Below the pieces are notes generated by a model that saw nothing but the letters and a program-made list of their open reading frames with translations, was not told where the DNA came from and searched no databases. Positions 1 through 12,865 of a stretch of 64,000 bases of DNA are shown piece after piece. This DNA is from Campanula takesimana (taxonomy: Eukaryota > Streptophyta > Magnoliopsida > Asterales > Campanulaceae): assembly GCA_026119855.1 (NCBI GenBank), contig JAOWBW010001462.1, positions 1 to 64,000 on the forward strand. The letters run 5' to 3'. Every line of letters begins with the position of its first letter. Within the stretch, counting starts at the first letter, position 1. Both the position numbers and the translations under genes were made by a program.

Positions 1-270
1 GGTGCATGTGTGAACATGGCAAGTATGTGAGATGCATGTATAAACATGGTAAGTGTGTGCATGCGTAAACATGGCAAGTGTGTGAGGTGCATGTGTAAAC
101 ATGGCAAGTGTGAGGTGCACGTGTAAACATGGCAAGTCTGTGCATGCGTTAACACATGGCAAGTGTGTGCATGTGTAACCATGGCAAAGTGTGAGGTGCA
201 TGTGAGAACATGGCAAAGTGTAAGTGCATGTGAGAATATGCAAAGTGTAAGGTGGCATGTGAGAACATGG
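1..270. repeat. Minisatellite in the leader of element G
   Basis: About nine imperfect units of roughly 28-33 bp share the core AACATGGCAAGTGTG followed by GTGCATGTG. Units vary in length and become more degenerate toward position 270. The array lies between the primer binding site and the still unseen gag of element G, so it would be transcribed as leader. It runs off the left edge. Confidence 0.8.
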
Positions 271-330
271 CAAAACATCATGATGTGAACGAAAGTTAGA
301 CCCACTAAGTTTGAAAAATTTTCAAGCATT

Positions 331-347
331 CCCCAGCAGAGTCGCCA
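331..347 (-). other. Primer binding site of element G
   Basis: On the minus strand the bases read TGGCGACTCTGCTGGGG, three bases after the LTR end (GGGGTATTCA). This matches a primer-site class common in plant Gypsy elements. It fixes the element's orientation as minus. Confidence 0.75.
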
Positions 348-350
348 CTG

Positions 351-1493
351 TGAATACCCCTTTCCGATGAAGCGACGCATGGGAAGTATCTTGTGATTAT
401 TTTTATTTACAAAGGGAATATTCTTAACGACATTAAAATTATGAGAGTCGCCACGCCGTTTTAATTAAAGCCAAAACATTGAAAAAAAGCATGTTTAATG
501 GGTTCGGGGGTCAAATTACAACAAGAGAAGAATATTGGACGTTATCACTCCTTTGCCGAATTGATCGGTCTTTCTATCAGGATGATTGTTTAGTAGTGTG
601 TTAGTGATTTAGACCGGATCTGAAGATTTGCCTACGTTCCTCTCAATGTGAGAAGCTCAGGTCAGCGTAGTTCGCAGAGAATTAGAATAGGCAGAAGAAT
701 CGGATCATGCATAATGAAGGGGAATTACCTAAAAGATTAGGGTTTAGAAATAGTTCCTAGATCATCCTCGGGTTGATGAACCCTCGATCATCATCGGCTA
801 TGAAGTAACATGTAATTATGAAGATCGCAACCCTAAATATAGCATAAATAAGGTTTTAATCTATGAACACGAAGAACATGCGAAGAACATATATGAACAT
901 ATGATTGAACATGCAAAGCTCATGAAGAAACTATGAATAAACATGTACGAACATGAATATAAAAGATCTACATTAAGAATAATGCAAGAACACGAAGAAA
1001 AAGTTAGAAAACTTACCTATGTTGGCAAGAAATAAACCTTGGATCTTCTTGAGTGTTTGAATGCTAATTAGAGAGCAAAATAGTGTTTAAGAACTCCAAA
1101 ATTCGTACTTAGAACTCTCAAAATCGGACCTCAAAACCAATGGAATGGAGTGGTTTATATAGTAAACTGATGGAAGGATCTGATGGTCCAGATCATCCAG
1201 CGCAAGGTTGCCGCCTGGCCATGGTTGAAGCCGGTGACAATAGTGGCCGCGTGGCCAAGATCAACGCGGAGCAAGGTTGGCCGCGTGGCCAAGTCTGCAG
1301 GCTGACTTGATTCTTAAGCTAGGGTTTCTGCATGGTTTTAAGGAAACTATTTGCTACCTAATTTGATAGATTTTGCCATAAATGAGATATTTTGGGAATT
1401 CGGGACAAGTCTTTGCAAGGTTTCTAATTCCTATAAAGTCCTTGTATTTTTGGGAAAGTCCTAATAAACTCATTTTCAGGTCGGGTACTAACA
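351..1493 (-). repeat. 5' LTR of element G
   Basis: This 1143 bp LTR runs, on the minus strand, from TGTTAGTACCCG to GGGGTATTCA. A TATA-like TATATAAACC lies on the minus strand at about 1154-1163. Upstream of it, at about 1205-1291, three GC-rich units with core CCGCGTGGCC lie 34-36 bp apart. At 447-456 is a second GAGTCGCCAC, the complement of the first ten bases of the primer binding site, inside U5. Confidence 0.75.
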
Positions 1494-1623
1494 ATTATAC
1501 ATTGGATGTATAAGAAGGTTATATAATTTAGTGGGAGTATTTTTTTTTTGAAAATACATTATTTATCTCTTTAATGAGATTGGTACTTGTAAAATTTTGG
1601 AAATTTTGCATAAGTTGTAGATA

Positions 1624-4600
1624 ATGACAACTAAAATCATTGCGATTAATCCTTGATAAGGATATGCTTCAAAATAATGGTACAAACTTCATGGATTGGA
1701 TCCTGAGCCTAAGAATGGTTCTAAGGCAAGAAGATGGGTTGTACATTCTTGATGGGCCTATTCCTAAAGAACCTAATTCCGGAGTATACAATCACAAGAA
1801 TCATGAGTATGATTCTAGGAATGTGAGTTGTCTTATGCTCACGATTATGTACTCTTAAACTCCAAAAAAAGTTTGGAACTTGTGGAAGCCTATTAAATAG
1901 GTGTGTAGTTGAGTTACATGTTTCAAAGAGCAATCTAAGCAAGAGAGGTATAAAACCATTGTTGCATTCACTCATTGCAAAATGAGTAAAGGGCAAAGAA
2001 TGGAACCTTACATGCTTAAGATAAAGGCTACGTAGAGCATCTTGAGAAACATGGTTGTCCAATTGGATTGGAGCAAGCCACGGATCTCATTCTTGATTCA
2101 TTGTTCAAATGTTATGATCACTTAGTGATGAACTATGACATGCTTAGAATGAATAAGAATTTCTTCGAATTGCATTAACATGCTGAAAAACTGCGAAGAT
2201 GAAGATATTGGAGAATGGTTCTCCAATGCTCATGGTTCATGATGGAAAGGGGCCAAGTGCCAAAGGAGAGGTAAGACAAGGGTTGTCAAACCTAAAGGAA
2301 ATAATTATGGTTAAAATTATAACTCTAATTGATGCAATTTGGTAAAGTGGCAATTGGATTGACCATCTAAAATTGTAGTCATAATTCTGGACGATCAATA
2401 AAAGGAATGGTAGTGGGACTACCACTTAGGATATTTATGTTATAAATTAATCTTTCTAAATTTAATTATTGGGTATTGGATACCAGAATAATTAGTAAAT
2501 TGAAAGACTACTTATAGTAAAGGTTGATCTATGAATGGTAATGATGCAAGAGTTGCAACATTATTCATAGAACACTTGTAAAGTGGCTTTACTAATGAAG
2601 CAGGAAATAATTATTTTGTTATAAGATAATGAAGGATATTTATTTCTTATTTGGAATAAGAAATGTGCTTTATTTATTATGATTTACTTCATTATGTTAT
2701 CATATAAATAAATCTTATATCCTAAATCTTGAAGAACAAAGTAATAAAGGCTATAACATAAATAATTAAAATTCTTTATGCATTATTGTTTTGATCAAAT
2801 AAATGAGAAATGCATATCTAAAAATCCATGGAACGGAGTTTTAAGCCATATGATTTGGAATCATATGATTTATGCAAACTTATTTACTTGGACCAAGACA
2901 TCTTTTACTATGATTGGTAAAAGGCTAATATCTTAGTCGACCTAATACATTTTGATGTATATGGTGCATTAAGAAGCAATGCTAAAAGAGAATTTTGGTT
3001 ATACTTGGTAAAACTATTCAAAGATTCTGATTGGATCATGATGATGAATAAATTTAACCAAGAATTTGACAGTCATCATTAAAGTTGTGAAATGGTTTCA
3101 CAAATTAACTTCACTAAGAAGACCATTCTAAATGATGTGTCTACGTAGAAGTACAAGAATCTTATTGGATATGGTTCATTAGATGATAAATTCAAATTGA
3201 TCCTCCATTATTAATTTTGGGGTTATGTATTACAAACCGCTATAACTACACTAATTTGAGTTCCATCAAAAGAGGTTAAATGGTGAAACAAAAACTCAGT
3301 TTGTCTTTCGTAAAGAATTAAGATGGTGAGACCTTTTGGAAATGAGCTGTCTGGGACACACTCACATTTAAATCTAATAAATATACTTTCATGGGATATC
3401 CTAAGGAAACTGGAGGATAATAATTTTACTCATAAGAAACAAAATGGTTTGTTGATTATGATGATACTTTTCTAGATAAATAGTTTATCTCTAAAAAGAA
3501 TCAGTGGGAGTAAAATGTATCTCGAATGGTTCGAGACCTAGAAAATATATTTTAACCTAAGATGGAAGTTGAACAAGTTTCCACAAGGAGTCGTGAAAAT
3601 TCCGTTCAAGATATACAAAATACTTGCAATGCATGATATGATACAATCTATTAGTAGAAATATTGGATATTTCGGAATAGAAAGTATTGAGGTAAAGTTC
3701 ATTTAGAATGAAGTATTTACTACCTATCAAAGATGCAATATCAACTCCACATTTAGATTAATGACTTGGAGTCATAATATCTAAAAGGAAATCCATGTGT
3801 AATAATCAAGTTTGGAACTTGATCATTCTAACCTAAGGCGTAAAAACCAAAGGAGATGAATGAGTTTTCTTGGAGAAAATTTACATAGGTAACAAAAATT
3901 TACTAGAATTCTCATAGTCATATGTTCATATTTGGAATATGAAATTTGATAAAATGATGTCAAAACAAGCGTTCCTCAACGGGAACTCACTTAAGGATGT
4001 ATTGGATACAACCTAAAGGATTTGACAGACAAGGAAAATTCTAATAAATTATGTAAGTTGCAGAAATCCATTGGATGGATTAAAGCAAACTTATGGGAGT
4101 TGGAATCTCCGTTTTGATAAGTCAAAGATTTTGGCTTGATCAAGAACGAAGATGAACCTTGTATATACAAGAAGATTAGTGGGAGCATAGCGCTATTCCT
4201 TAAATTAAATATGTGGATAACATATTGCTCATTGGAAACGACATTCCTACACGTTAGTCTGCAAAGACTTTGTTAAGAAAGTGTTTCGCAATGAAGAATA
4301 TGGATGAAGCTGCATATATCCTTGGCATTAAGATCTATAGAGATAGATCAAGGAAGAAAATTGGTTTAAAGCCAAAGTACACACATTGACAAGGTCATTA
4401 GAAGGTTCCGTATGGAAATTCTATGAGAGGACAGTTGCCAATGTTACATGGATGTTTTTCTATGCAAAGAATCAAATGTCCTAAGACAAATGATGAGCAT
4501 GAGAAAATGAATGGGATGCCATTTGCTTCGACAATTGGATCCATCATACCATGATAAGTACTAAGCCGGATATATCTAATGCTTGGAGCATGACGAGTAG

Positions 4601-5213
4601 ATATTAATCCGACAACCGGTGAGAATCACTGGATGGCTGTGAAACAATTCTTAAAGCACTTTAGAAGGACTAATGATTTGTTTTGATCTATGGAGGGATG
4701 GAAGATGATCTCGTCGTATATGGGTACACGGATGCATGCTTCCAAACTGACAAAGATAATAAAAAAAATGCAATCGAGTTTTATAACTAATGGTGAAGTT
4801 GTAAGTTAGAATGGTTCCAAGCAGAGTACAGTCACTAAATTCTATGACTAAAACTAAGTATATTGCTGCATTGGATGCTGCGATGGAAAATGTTTGGATT
4901 AAGAAGTTCGTTGGTGAACTTAAGATGGTTCCTAGTATTGCTAATCCAATAGACCATATTAGTGATAATAGTGGTGCTATTGATCAAGCAAAGTAACCAA
5001 GAGCACATCCCAAATCCAAACACATACTTAGGCGTTCTCTTATCGTTCGAGAAATCGTTGATAAGGGAGACGTATATATATGCAAAGTACCTACTAATGA
5101 TAACGTTACAGACACGCTAAACAATGGGACTTCCACAAGCTAAGACATGATGGTCATGTTAGGTCCATAGGTATTGGATACCTAGGGAATTGGGCCTAGG
5201 GCAAGTGGGAGAT
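1624..5213 (+). pseudogene. Ty1/Copia gag-pol remnant (Copia A)
   Basis: This is the remains of a Copia polyprotein, broken by many stops, frameshifts and internal deletions. Fragments recognisable against Copia B are the gag start (1640-1858, with TNFMDWI), a reverse-transcriptase stretch near 4000-4250, and RNase H near 4800-5110 (GAIDQAK and PRAHPKSKHI with changes). The gag-to-LTR distance is about 3.6 kb against about 4.0 kb in Copia B, so material has also been lost. No domain is complete. The polypurine tract AAGTGGGAGAT directly precedes the LTR at 5214. Confidence 0.85.
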
Positions 5214-6040
5214 TGTTAGTGTTGGTGCCCTAGGCACGTTTGTTAAACGTGTTATCATTTTATTCATAATGATAAAGAGATAATAAGATTATTATTATGG
5301 CTCGTGTTTGCTTATAATAATCTCCGTCCCTAGAGCTTGTTAAGCACTAGTTTAAAGGCTAAATGATCATGGGATGATCATGTTAGATTTATGGGTACTT
5401 GTTTGGAACAAGGTACTGGACATGACCCGCGGTATGAGATTTATGTCATGGTCGATGTCATATATAAATCTCATATTAGTTATGTCATTTGAATCCTTAG
5501 ACATGAAGTTATTATAGTCTTCCACTTGATGAAGATTTTGTTTGACATATTCAAACGCTGCCTTAACACGGTAGTTATAAAGGATATGATTGGCATAATC
5601 GGATTCACGTAGGGAAGAATAACAAGCTAAATGGATTTGTCCCTCTTCGGAGAGATGTCAAGCTTGGGCCCCTCGAAGGAATGATGTTGATGGAATGTTT
5701 GGCCAAACTCAAATGGATTGATTGGATCAATGTCATTTGGATTATCAACATATTCGGAATCGAGAAAGTATTGAATAATACAAGTTGACTTATTGACCAT
5801 GACTTGTGTTCAATGACATCGTGGACAAAGGGATTATGACATGTTCTAAAGGAATGCGAACTTGTATCTAGTTATACTATTTGGGTAGGTATGACGGTTT
5901 GCTAGAACCTAATCATATCTTATGGTTTCATGTTTGAACCCATTGCCAACTTAGTGTAATCCTAGAGGGTCACACACAATAGAACGAATCTTAAATAAGG
6001 ATTATATTGGAATTTTGGAAACTATGGGAATCTGGACAAG

Positions 6041-6149
6041 TGTGCGACCGCACAAGATTGGTTGGGCGGCCGCACAGTTTGGGTCAAATTGTACCAGAAA
6101 CCTTCCAGATAGATGTGCGGCCGCACAGGTGGTTTTGGGCGGCCGCACA
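6041..6149 (+). promoter_or_regulatory. Four-palindrome cassette in the Copia A LTR
   Basis: Four 14 bp near-palindromes centred on CGGCCG or CGACCG start at 6041, 6063, 6114 and 6136, giving spacings of 22, 51 and 22 bp. Each reads TGTGCG or TGGGCG, then a CC core, then GCACA. The last unit ends 91 bp before the TATA box. The same geometry appears in Copia B and in Gypsy C. A regulatory role is inferred from position and conservation. Confidence 0.75.
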
Positions 6150-6239
6150 CCATGTCGGGACTGGTTTCCTAATTTGATTTGGAAACGAATTTTGGACGGG
6201 TTTAGACACAAATTTCCTATTTGGAATAGGTCTAACTTG

Positions 6240-6247
6240 TATATAAA
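6240..6247 (+). promoter_or_regulatory. TATA box of the Copia A LTR
   Basis: TATATAAA lies in the LTR, downstream of the palindrome cassette, where the U3 promoter is expected. Copia B has TATAAAAGG at the matching place. Confidence 0.6.
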
Positions 6248-6696
6248 CAGCCAAATTCGGCCAGAATCAAAGCTAATGCTTTTGTGAAAATCTCAAACAG
6301 TTTGAGAGAGGTTTTATTTTGTTCTAAGACATCCTAGATTGAAGAACAAATAATACACAAATAATATTCCATATAGTTCATATTAATTGTGAAAACGTGT
6401 TTCACAATTTTGGTCTAGCAACCAAGATCAAGTGTTCTTGATATTCGTTCGTGGTGTGGATACCGCTAGAGGGTGAAACTTATCATCTTCAAATTTCGTG
6501 ATTCTTGCTATGTTCGTGATCAAGCTTTCAAGCCTCTATCGAATTCAAGGTTGCAAAATCAAAGGCATCAAGGGTTAGTATTCTAGTATTCATTCTGTTG
6601 TATTTGACTTAATCATATGAATGGATCTATGGGCTTTGGGTTTCATTAAATTTTAAATGCTTAATTCCGCTGCGCATGTTACTCCGAAACCCAACA

Positions 6697-8956
6697 CGTA
6701 GACTGTGGACCGCGGTTACTGATGGACCATATGTTCCTATGAAAGCTAACCCACGTGCAGGAACCGCAGGAGAAGAAGCTGAAGTTAAGAAGTTAGAAAG
6801 TGAATGGACTGATGCAGACCGCATCAATGTGGATTTTGATGGAAGAGCTATGTCCATGCTAGTGCCAGCTATTGACTTGAGGACTCATTACCGCAAAGGC
6901 TACCTGGGATGCTATAGTTGACTCTCTGGAAGGAGATTCAGATACTAAGAAGAACTGCCTCTATCAACAGAGAAGACTCTTTGACTATTTTGTTATAGAT
7001 CCTAAGGAATCTCTTAGACAATGCTATCAGAGGTTTATTGATATTGTTAATGTGTGTTTTTCTCTTGGACATGTCTATTCTAATACGGATTTGAACATGA
7101 GATTCATGCAAGCACTTGGAAGCAAATGGCTGATCAAAACTACTAACATTGAAGACAACAAGGACTTGGAAGCTCTTGATCTTCGACACTTGTATGCCAT
7201 GCTGAAGGTTTTTGAATTCAAGCTTGAAGAGGTCCATGAAACCGAAAGCAGATTTAAGACACTCTCTCTAGCTGCATTCAATAATACCTCATCTCCCATC
7301 TACAATCCAGACCATCATCAAACCGCTCCTCACCTCCACTTGCAAACCGCTACTTCTGACCAAAATGCTCCTAGATTCAATCCTCAAACCACACCTCCTG
7401 AGTATTACCAGAAGTCTCACCAATCCTATCCTCAATCACATCAACCATATCCTCAACCTTATTAATCTTATCAGCAGTCTCATCAACCTTACACTCCTCC
7501 TCAAAGTTCTTATGCTCAGAGTGTAGGATCACAATCCTCAAGTTCTACTCAAGTTGATTTTGATGAAATGGATGATGAAGAATTTGCTTTGTATGTGAAG
7601 AAATACACCAAGTTCAGGAAAAACAATAGATCTCAATTTCCATCCAAAGGCCCAGCAAAGTTTGTCCCTCCAACCAGATTCAACAAAATTGCAGATCCCA
7701 AGACAAGGGATGACTTGGTCTGTTATAACTGCAGACAGCCAGGCCATTTTGCTTCAAGTTGTCCCAAACCGCGTTATGAAGCCGCGCCAGCAAAGAAACC
7801 ATTCAACAAGAAGTTCGTGAAAAGAAGAGGAATGGTAGCTGACCAAGGAGATCAACCGCTGACATGGATGGGTTCAGACTCAGATGAAAGTGATGATGAA
7901 GAAACTGCTAATCTCTGTCTCATGGGATTTGAAGAAAGAATTGAAATTGACGAAAGCCTTCCACTGCCAAATCAACAAATGAAGTCGGTTTCACCTAAGA
8001 CCCCTGAGGCTAGATTAAGCAAAGCTCCTATAACACCAAACTACACTCCTGAGGTTCAAGCAGACCAAAGTCATGATGACCAGGTACTAGAACATGCTAA
8101 TATTATATGTCAACAACACACTGTGCTTAAAAAGGCATATAAACTAATGGCTGCGGAACTTGAAGAATCCCAACGTGTATGTAAATCCCACAAGGAGGAA
8201 ATTGAAAACCTCAAGCTCCAAATTGCTGGGATATCTACTATTGTGGATGAAAACCGCTATTTGAAGGACAGAACCGAGGTACTTCTCACCCAAATCCATG
8301 AGCTTACCGTACAAAGGGATGACCTTCAAAAAGTGACCGATGTATGGACTAAGTTTGGTGTCACCGTGAAACAAATCCTAAATTCACAAATTCCTACTTC
8401 GGATAAAAGTGGATTGGGGTTTAAAACCGATGATGGGTGTAAGTGTCCTTGTCTCTGTGCCGAAGGTGGTGTGAAACCTACTGAACAAACCAAAGAAATT
8501 CCTAAGGTTAATCATGCCGGTAAAAAGGGCTCAAAACAAAAAATTAAAAGGCAAAATTATTTCTTTGAGTATCCTAAAAACCAGACTGGGAGAGATTCAA
8601 AGTGGAAAGAGAAATCCATAGCGGCTGAGGCAACCAAGGAAGTATTGAGTGATGAAACCGCTCCTAGTCGGTTTAAGGAAATTCTTATCATTTTCCCTAA
8701 AGCCGCACCTAAGAGGAAGGTTGAGCTCAAGAAGGTAATCTTTGTTAAAGCCAAAACCGCTGACCCAGTAAAACATGAGAAACCGAAGGTCAGTAAATGC
8801 TTTGTAAAACCACAACCAAAACCTGGATTTATTCATTGTGCTATTTGTACTGATTATGGTCATGGTGCTGGTCATTGTCTTTTGAGGTTCACACCCAATG
8901 CCAAGGGACGTAAAAATCCTAAGGTCAAACAGGTGTGGGTCCCAAAAAGCTGCTAA
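6697..8956 (+). pseudogene. Sirevirus gag (element D), 5' part cut by Copia A
   Basis: Gag forms the virus-like particle core and binds the element RNA. The reading enters from the Copia A insertion and is frameshifted near 6905. It then runs in one frame from about 6920, with a stop codon at 7463-7465 in a Pro/Gln/Tyr/Ser-rich tract (7300-7550). A CCHC zinc knuckle (CYNCRQPGHFASSC) lies near 7720-7765. An acidic segment and a probable coiled coil (about 8090-8350) follow, then a second CCHC-like motif (CAICTDYGHGAGHC) at about 8839. The frame closes at 8956, shortly before pol. Two knuckles and a long C-terminal extension fit Sirevirus gag, which is larger than usual Copia gag. The first frame break and the stop make it non-functional as it stands. 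Confidence 0.85.
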
Positions 8957-8995
8957 GCCTAGGACCCAAAAGAATAAGGGGGACCAAAATCTTTA

Positions 8996-11900
8996 ATGTT
9001 TATTTTTCAGATCTTATGCTATATGGCTAGAACCGCAAAGAAGAATAAGGATCTTTGGTACTTGGATAGTGGTTGCTCACGACACATGACCGGAGATAAT
9101 GAACTTCTTTGTGATTTCATCAGTATGAGAAGCCCCCCAGTAGTGTTTGGAAATAACAACAAAGGAGAAACAATAGGATATGGGGCAATCAAATGTGGAA
9201 AGGTGACCATTGAAAATGTGTCACTAGTAGAAGGACTCAAGCACAACCTTCTCTCCATATCTCAGTTTTGTGACAAAGGAATGAACTGCAACTTTACTTC
9301 AACTAATTGTTTTATCAAAGATGCAACTTCCGGAGTTACTCTAATGACTGGCAATAGAACAGGTGATGTATATATGATAGATTTGAGTAATATTGTTTCT
9401 ATTGTTGACCTCTGCTTTGTAGCCAAAAATGTTAGTGAAAGCAGCTGGTTATGGCATAAGCGGCTCAGCCACTTGAACTTCAAGTATCTAGCAAAACTAA
9501 AAAGGGATGGTCTTATCAAAGGACTACCCAAAGTGGCTGACCATCATGATAAGAAATGTAAAGCATGCCAGCTTGGTAAGCAGCCCAAACAGTCATTTCC
9601 AAGCAAAACCGCTTCTTCAACGAACCGCTGCTTACAACTGCTTCACATGGATTTATTTGGACCTGTCCCAACCGCCAGTATAGGAGGAAACCGCTATACC
9701 TTGGTGGTTGTTGATGACTTTTCAAGATATATATGGGTGGAAATGATGGCCTCAAAAGATGATACTTATGGCATCGTAACCACTCTATTTAGACAGCTCC
9801 AAACTCAGAAATTGGATGACATTGTTGCTGTGCGTTCAGATAATGGAACCGAAATTACAAACAATGGTGTTGCCCAATATTGTGATGATCATGGAATTGA
9901 TCATAACTTCTCTGCCGCTGGGGTTCCACAACAGAATGGAGTTGTAGAAAGAAAGAACAGGACTTTGATTGAAGCCGGGAAGACCATGATTGCAGAAGCA
10001 ATGCTTCCCAAGTACTTCTGGGCCGAAGCTGTCAATACCGCATGTTTCACCCAGAACCGCTCCCTAATCATCAAAGTTCACAACAAGACTCCTTATGAAT
10101 TGTGGAGAGGCAGATCACCCAACATTGCCTTCTTTAAAATATTTGGATGCAAATGCTACATCTTATACAATGGCAGAGAGCATCGAGGTAAATTTGATGC
10201 TAAGGCCGATGAAGGTATTTTTGTTGGTTATTCAAAACACTCTAAAGCTTTTCGTTGTTTCAATAAAACTTCATTAAAAATTGTAGAGTCAGTCCATGTT
10301 ACATTTGATGAACATGATCTTCTTGAGCCACATATGGATCCAAATGTTGCTGATGATTTGAGTGGTTTTGAGACAGGTACATCTTACCCTAATCATGCAA
10401 CCACAAATGACCAACCTACTCAAACTGCTCCATCAGGCTCTTCAGCTGCTCCAAATCAAACCGAAGGTGTTGCTGTAGAACCTCACTCTTCTGATCCCAT
10501 TCAAACCGTTGATCCAGTTCCAAACATCACCTTCAATGAAGATTTCAATGACTATCAAGAAGAGCCTCCTCTAGAAAATCTTCAAGAAATAGTGGTTCAT
10601 GAAGACCTCCTTCCAGAAATCAATGAGCATAGAGACCATCCAACAACCAATGTTATAGGTCCTATCAGTTCTGGTGTTCAAACAAGAGGAAGCTTAACTC
10701 ATAGAGATAACCACAGTTTGTTCTCAACCGCACTGTTATCTCAGATGGAACCGAAGAAGGTAGATGAATCTCTAAGTGATCCAAGTTGGGTAGCTGCAAA
10801 GCAAGAAGAGCTCAATCAGTTTGAAAGATGCAGAGTTTGGACTCTAGTTCCAAGGCCCAGAGATCACACTGTAATTGGAACAAAATGGGTATACAGAAAT
10901 AATACGGATGAAAATGGTACTATAACAAGAAACAAAGCAAGGTTGGTTGCTCAAGGTTATAGGCAAGAAGAAGGAATTGATTATGATGAAACCTTTGCCC
11001 CTGTAGCCAGACTTGAAGCCATTAGATTGTTCCTGGCCTATGCCTCCTTCAAGAAATTCAAGTTATATCAAATGGATGTGAAGAGTGCATTTATGAATGG
11101 TGAACTACAAGAATAAGTTTATGTAGCTCAACCGCCAGGATTTGAAGACAACAAATATCTTAATCATGTCTTAAAGCTCAAGAAGGCCTTGTATGGACTC
11201 AAACAAGCTCCAAGAGCATGGTATGACACTCTATCTAAATTTCTTATTGAACAAGGCTTCTCTAGAGGTAAAATTTATACAACCTTATTTATTGCTAAAT
11301 ACAAAGGTCATTCATTATTATTTCAAATATATGTTGATGATATTATTTTCGGTTCTACTAATGAAACTATGTGTGTTAAGTTTGAGAAGCTTATGAAAGG
11401 TAAATTTGAGATGAGTATGATGGGAGAGTTGAAATTCTATCCTGGACTCCAAATCAAGCAATGTCATGATGGAATCTTTATAAACCAAGCCAAATACACC
11501 AAAGACTTGATCAAGAAATTTGGGCTTAAAACCGCTAAGCCAGTTGATACTCCAATGCAAAAGGCATGCAGTTTGGATCGAGATGAACAAGGTAAGAAAG
11601 TGAATCAGACACTCTACCGAGGTATGATTGGCTCTCTTTTTTACTTAACTGCAAGTAGGCCAGATATAATGTTTAGTGTGTGTGTTTGTGCTAGATTTCA
11701 AGCTGACCCTAGAGAATCTCATCTTATAGCTGTTAAACGTATTATTAGATATTTATGTGGCTCTGTTAACCTTGGACTTTGGTACTCCAAAGAATCTTCA
11801 TTTGATCTGTTAGATTATTCAGATATTGACTTTGCGGCATATAAGATTGATAGAAAGAGCACTAGTGGTACATGTCAGTTCCTTGGATCTCGACTTGTAT

Positions 11901-12274
11901 CATGGTCCAGCAAGAAACAAGCATCGGTTTCAGTCTCAACCGCTGAAGCTGAATACATAGCAGCTAGAAGTTGTTGCTCTCAAATTCTCTGGATGAAACA
12001 GCAGTTGGAAGACTATGAAGTATTTGAAAAGAATTGCCCTATCTACTGTGATAGTACTGCAACAATTTCTATCTCCAACAATCCAGTTCAACACTCAAAA
12101 ACCAAGCACATTGACATAAGATATCATTTCCTCAAAGATCATGTTGAAAAGAAGAATATTTTTCTAGCAAAGGTGGGAACCGATGATCAAATTGCTGATA
12201 TCCTCACCAAACCGCTTGAGAATTCAAGGTTCTTTTATTTACGAGGAGAAATGGGTATGCTGGAACTAACTTAA
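8996..12274 (+). pseudogene. Sirevirus pol: protease, integrase, reverse transcriptase, RNase H (element D)
   Basis: This polyprotein cuts itself, copies RNA into DNA and integrates the copy. The protease shows DSG in WYLDSGCSRHMTGD at about 9060. The integrase has an HHCC zinc region around 9450-9580 and D, D, E acidic residues in HMDLFGP, RSDNGTE and NGVVERKNRT. The reverse transcriptase carries QIYVDDIIFG near 11325. RNase H follows with DRKSTSGTC and ends near 12200 with ADILTKPL. The frame is continuous apart from a TAA at 11114-11116, between the fingers and palm of the reverse transcriptase. Gag and pol share a frame but are separated by stops at 8954-8995, and TTTATTTTTCAG at 8999-9010 resembles a splice acceptor. 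Damage is light, so the insertion is fairly young. Confidence 0.92.
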
Positions 12275-12865
12275 TATATTTCATGCCTATTTATTTCTTA
12301 GTCTAACAATATTTGTTAAGTATTTTGGCTCTATTAAGAAAAAGGAAATAGTGTTCGGTTCTATCAAAATTGGAAACCGCTATATAAGTTCGGTTGAAGA
12401 TTCTGGTCAAACCGAAGAGTCAAGAAGAATAATGTCAGTTTGAACCAAACCATAAGGAGAAAGTAAACTATCGGTTTAATCTAGTGAAACCGAAGCACAT
12501 CTGAGAGATATCGGTTTCATAAAAACCGAGAATGAGAAAAGGTAAGTCGGTTTACTCAAACCGCTCAGGTATGATATTGCAATTTAGTCCCTACTTTATG
12601 TCACTTCATTCTTTAAGGATCTATATGCAATTATCTATTCCGCATTAAATGCGAATCGACAGGTACACTGACAGTTAAGTTTCCTTCAGCCGTCATGCCC
12701 GCTCCACTACCTGAGGTGGTTAATTGAGTATAAAAGACAAACCATTTTTCAATTTAACTTTTTAACTTCTTACTCTTTTTAGAAAAAAACCCCTTCTCTC
12801 TCCTCTGCTCACACTCTCCACTCTCTGTTCTCACTCAAATTTTCTTACTTAAACGATTTTTTTTT
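12275..12865 (+). promoter_or_regulatory. Pol to envelope-like gene interval with a candidate internal promoter
   Basis: This is a non-coding stretch dense in AAACCG and CGGTTT words. Near its end is a TATA box (TATAAAAG at 12729-12736), then a CT-rich leader (about 12785-12850) and an ATG at 12866. TATA-to-ATG distance is 137 bp. Element E has a CT-rich leader and a TATA-like TACTTAAA at about the same distance from its ATG. Promoter function is inferred, not shown. Confidence 0.5.

Larger units (their letters stand above)
1..1493 (-). mobile_element. LTR retrotransposon G, 5' part (element continues off the left edge)
   Basis: The orientation is minus. Reading the minus strand from 1493 downward gives an LTR, a primer binding site and a leader with tandem repeats, so this is the 5' end of an element whose coding part lies left of the window. 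It interrupts Copia A: sequence matching the leader of Copia B resumes directly after position 1493, and ATTAT at 1494-1498 is the likely target-site copy. No gag or pol is visible, so the superfamily is open. The primer site type is common in plant Gypsy elements. Confidence 0.75.
1494..6696 (+). mobile_element. Copia A, decayed Ty1/Copia relic (left end split by element G)
   Basis: This element belongs to the same family as Copia B at 37379-45921. Internal order, LTR termini and many coding stretches match, but it is on the plus strand and far more decayed. Its 5' LTR lies left of the window because element G is inserted in its leader. The 3' LTR end at 6696 is followed by Sirevirus gag sequence, so A sits inside the gag of element D; CGTAG at 6697-6701 is the expected target-site copy. 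Confidence 0.85.
5214..6696 (+). repeat. 3' LTR of Copia A
   Basis: The 1483 bp LTR starts TGTTAGTGTTGG and ends AAACCCAACA, matching the LTR of Copia B along its length. It includes the palindrome cassette at 6041-6149 and a TATA box at 6240-6247, and it ends with the TGCGCATGTTAC region seen at the edge of both Copia B LTRs. Confidence 0.9.
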
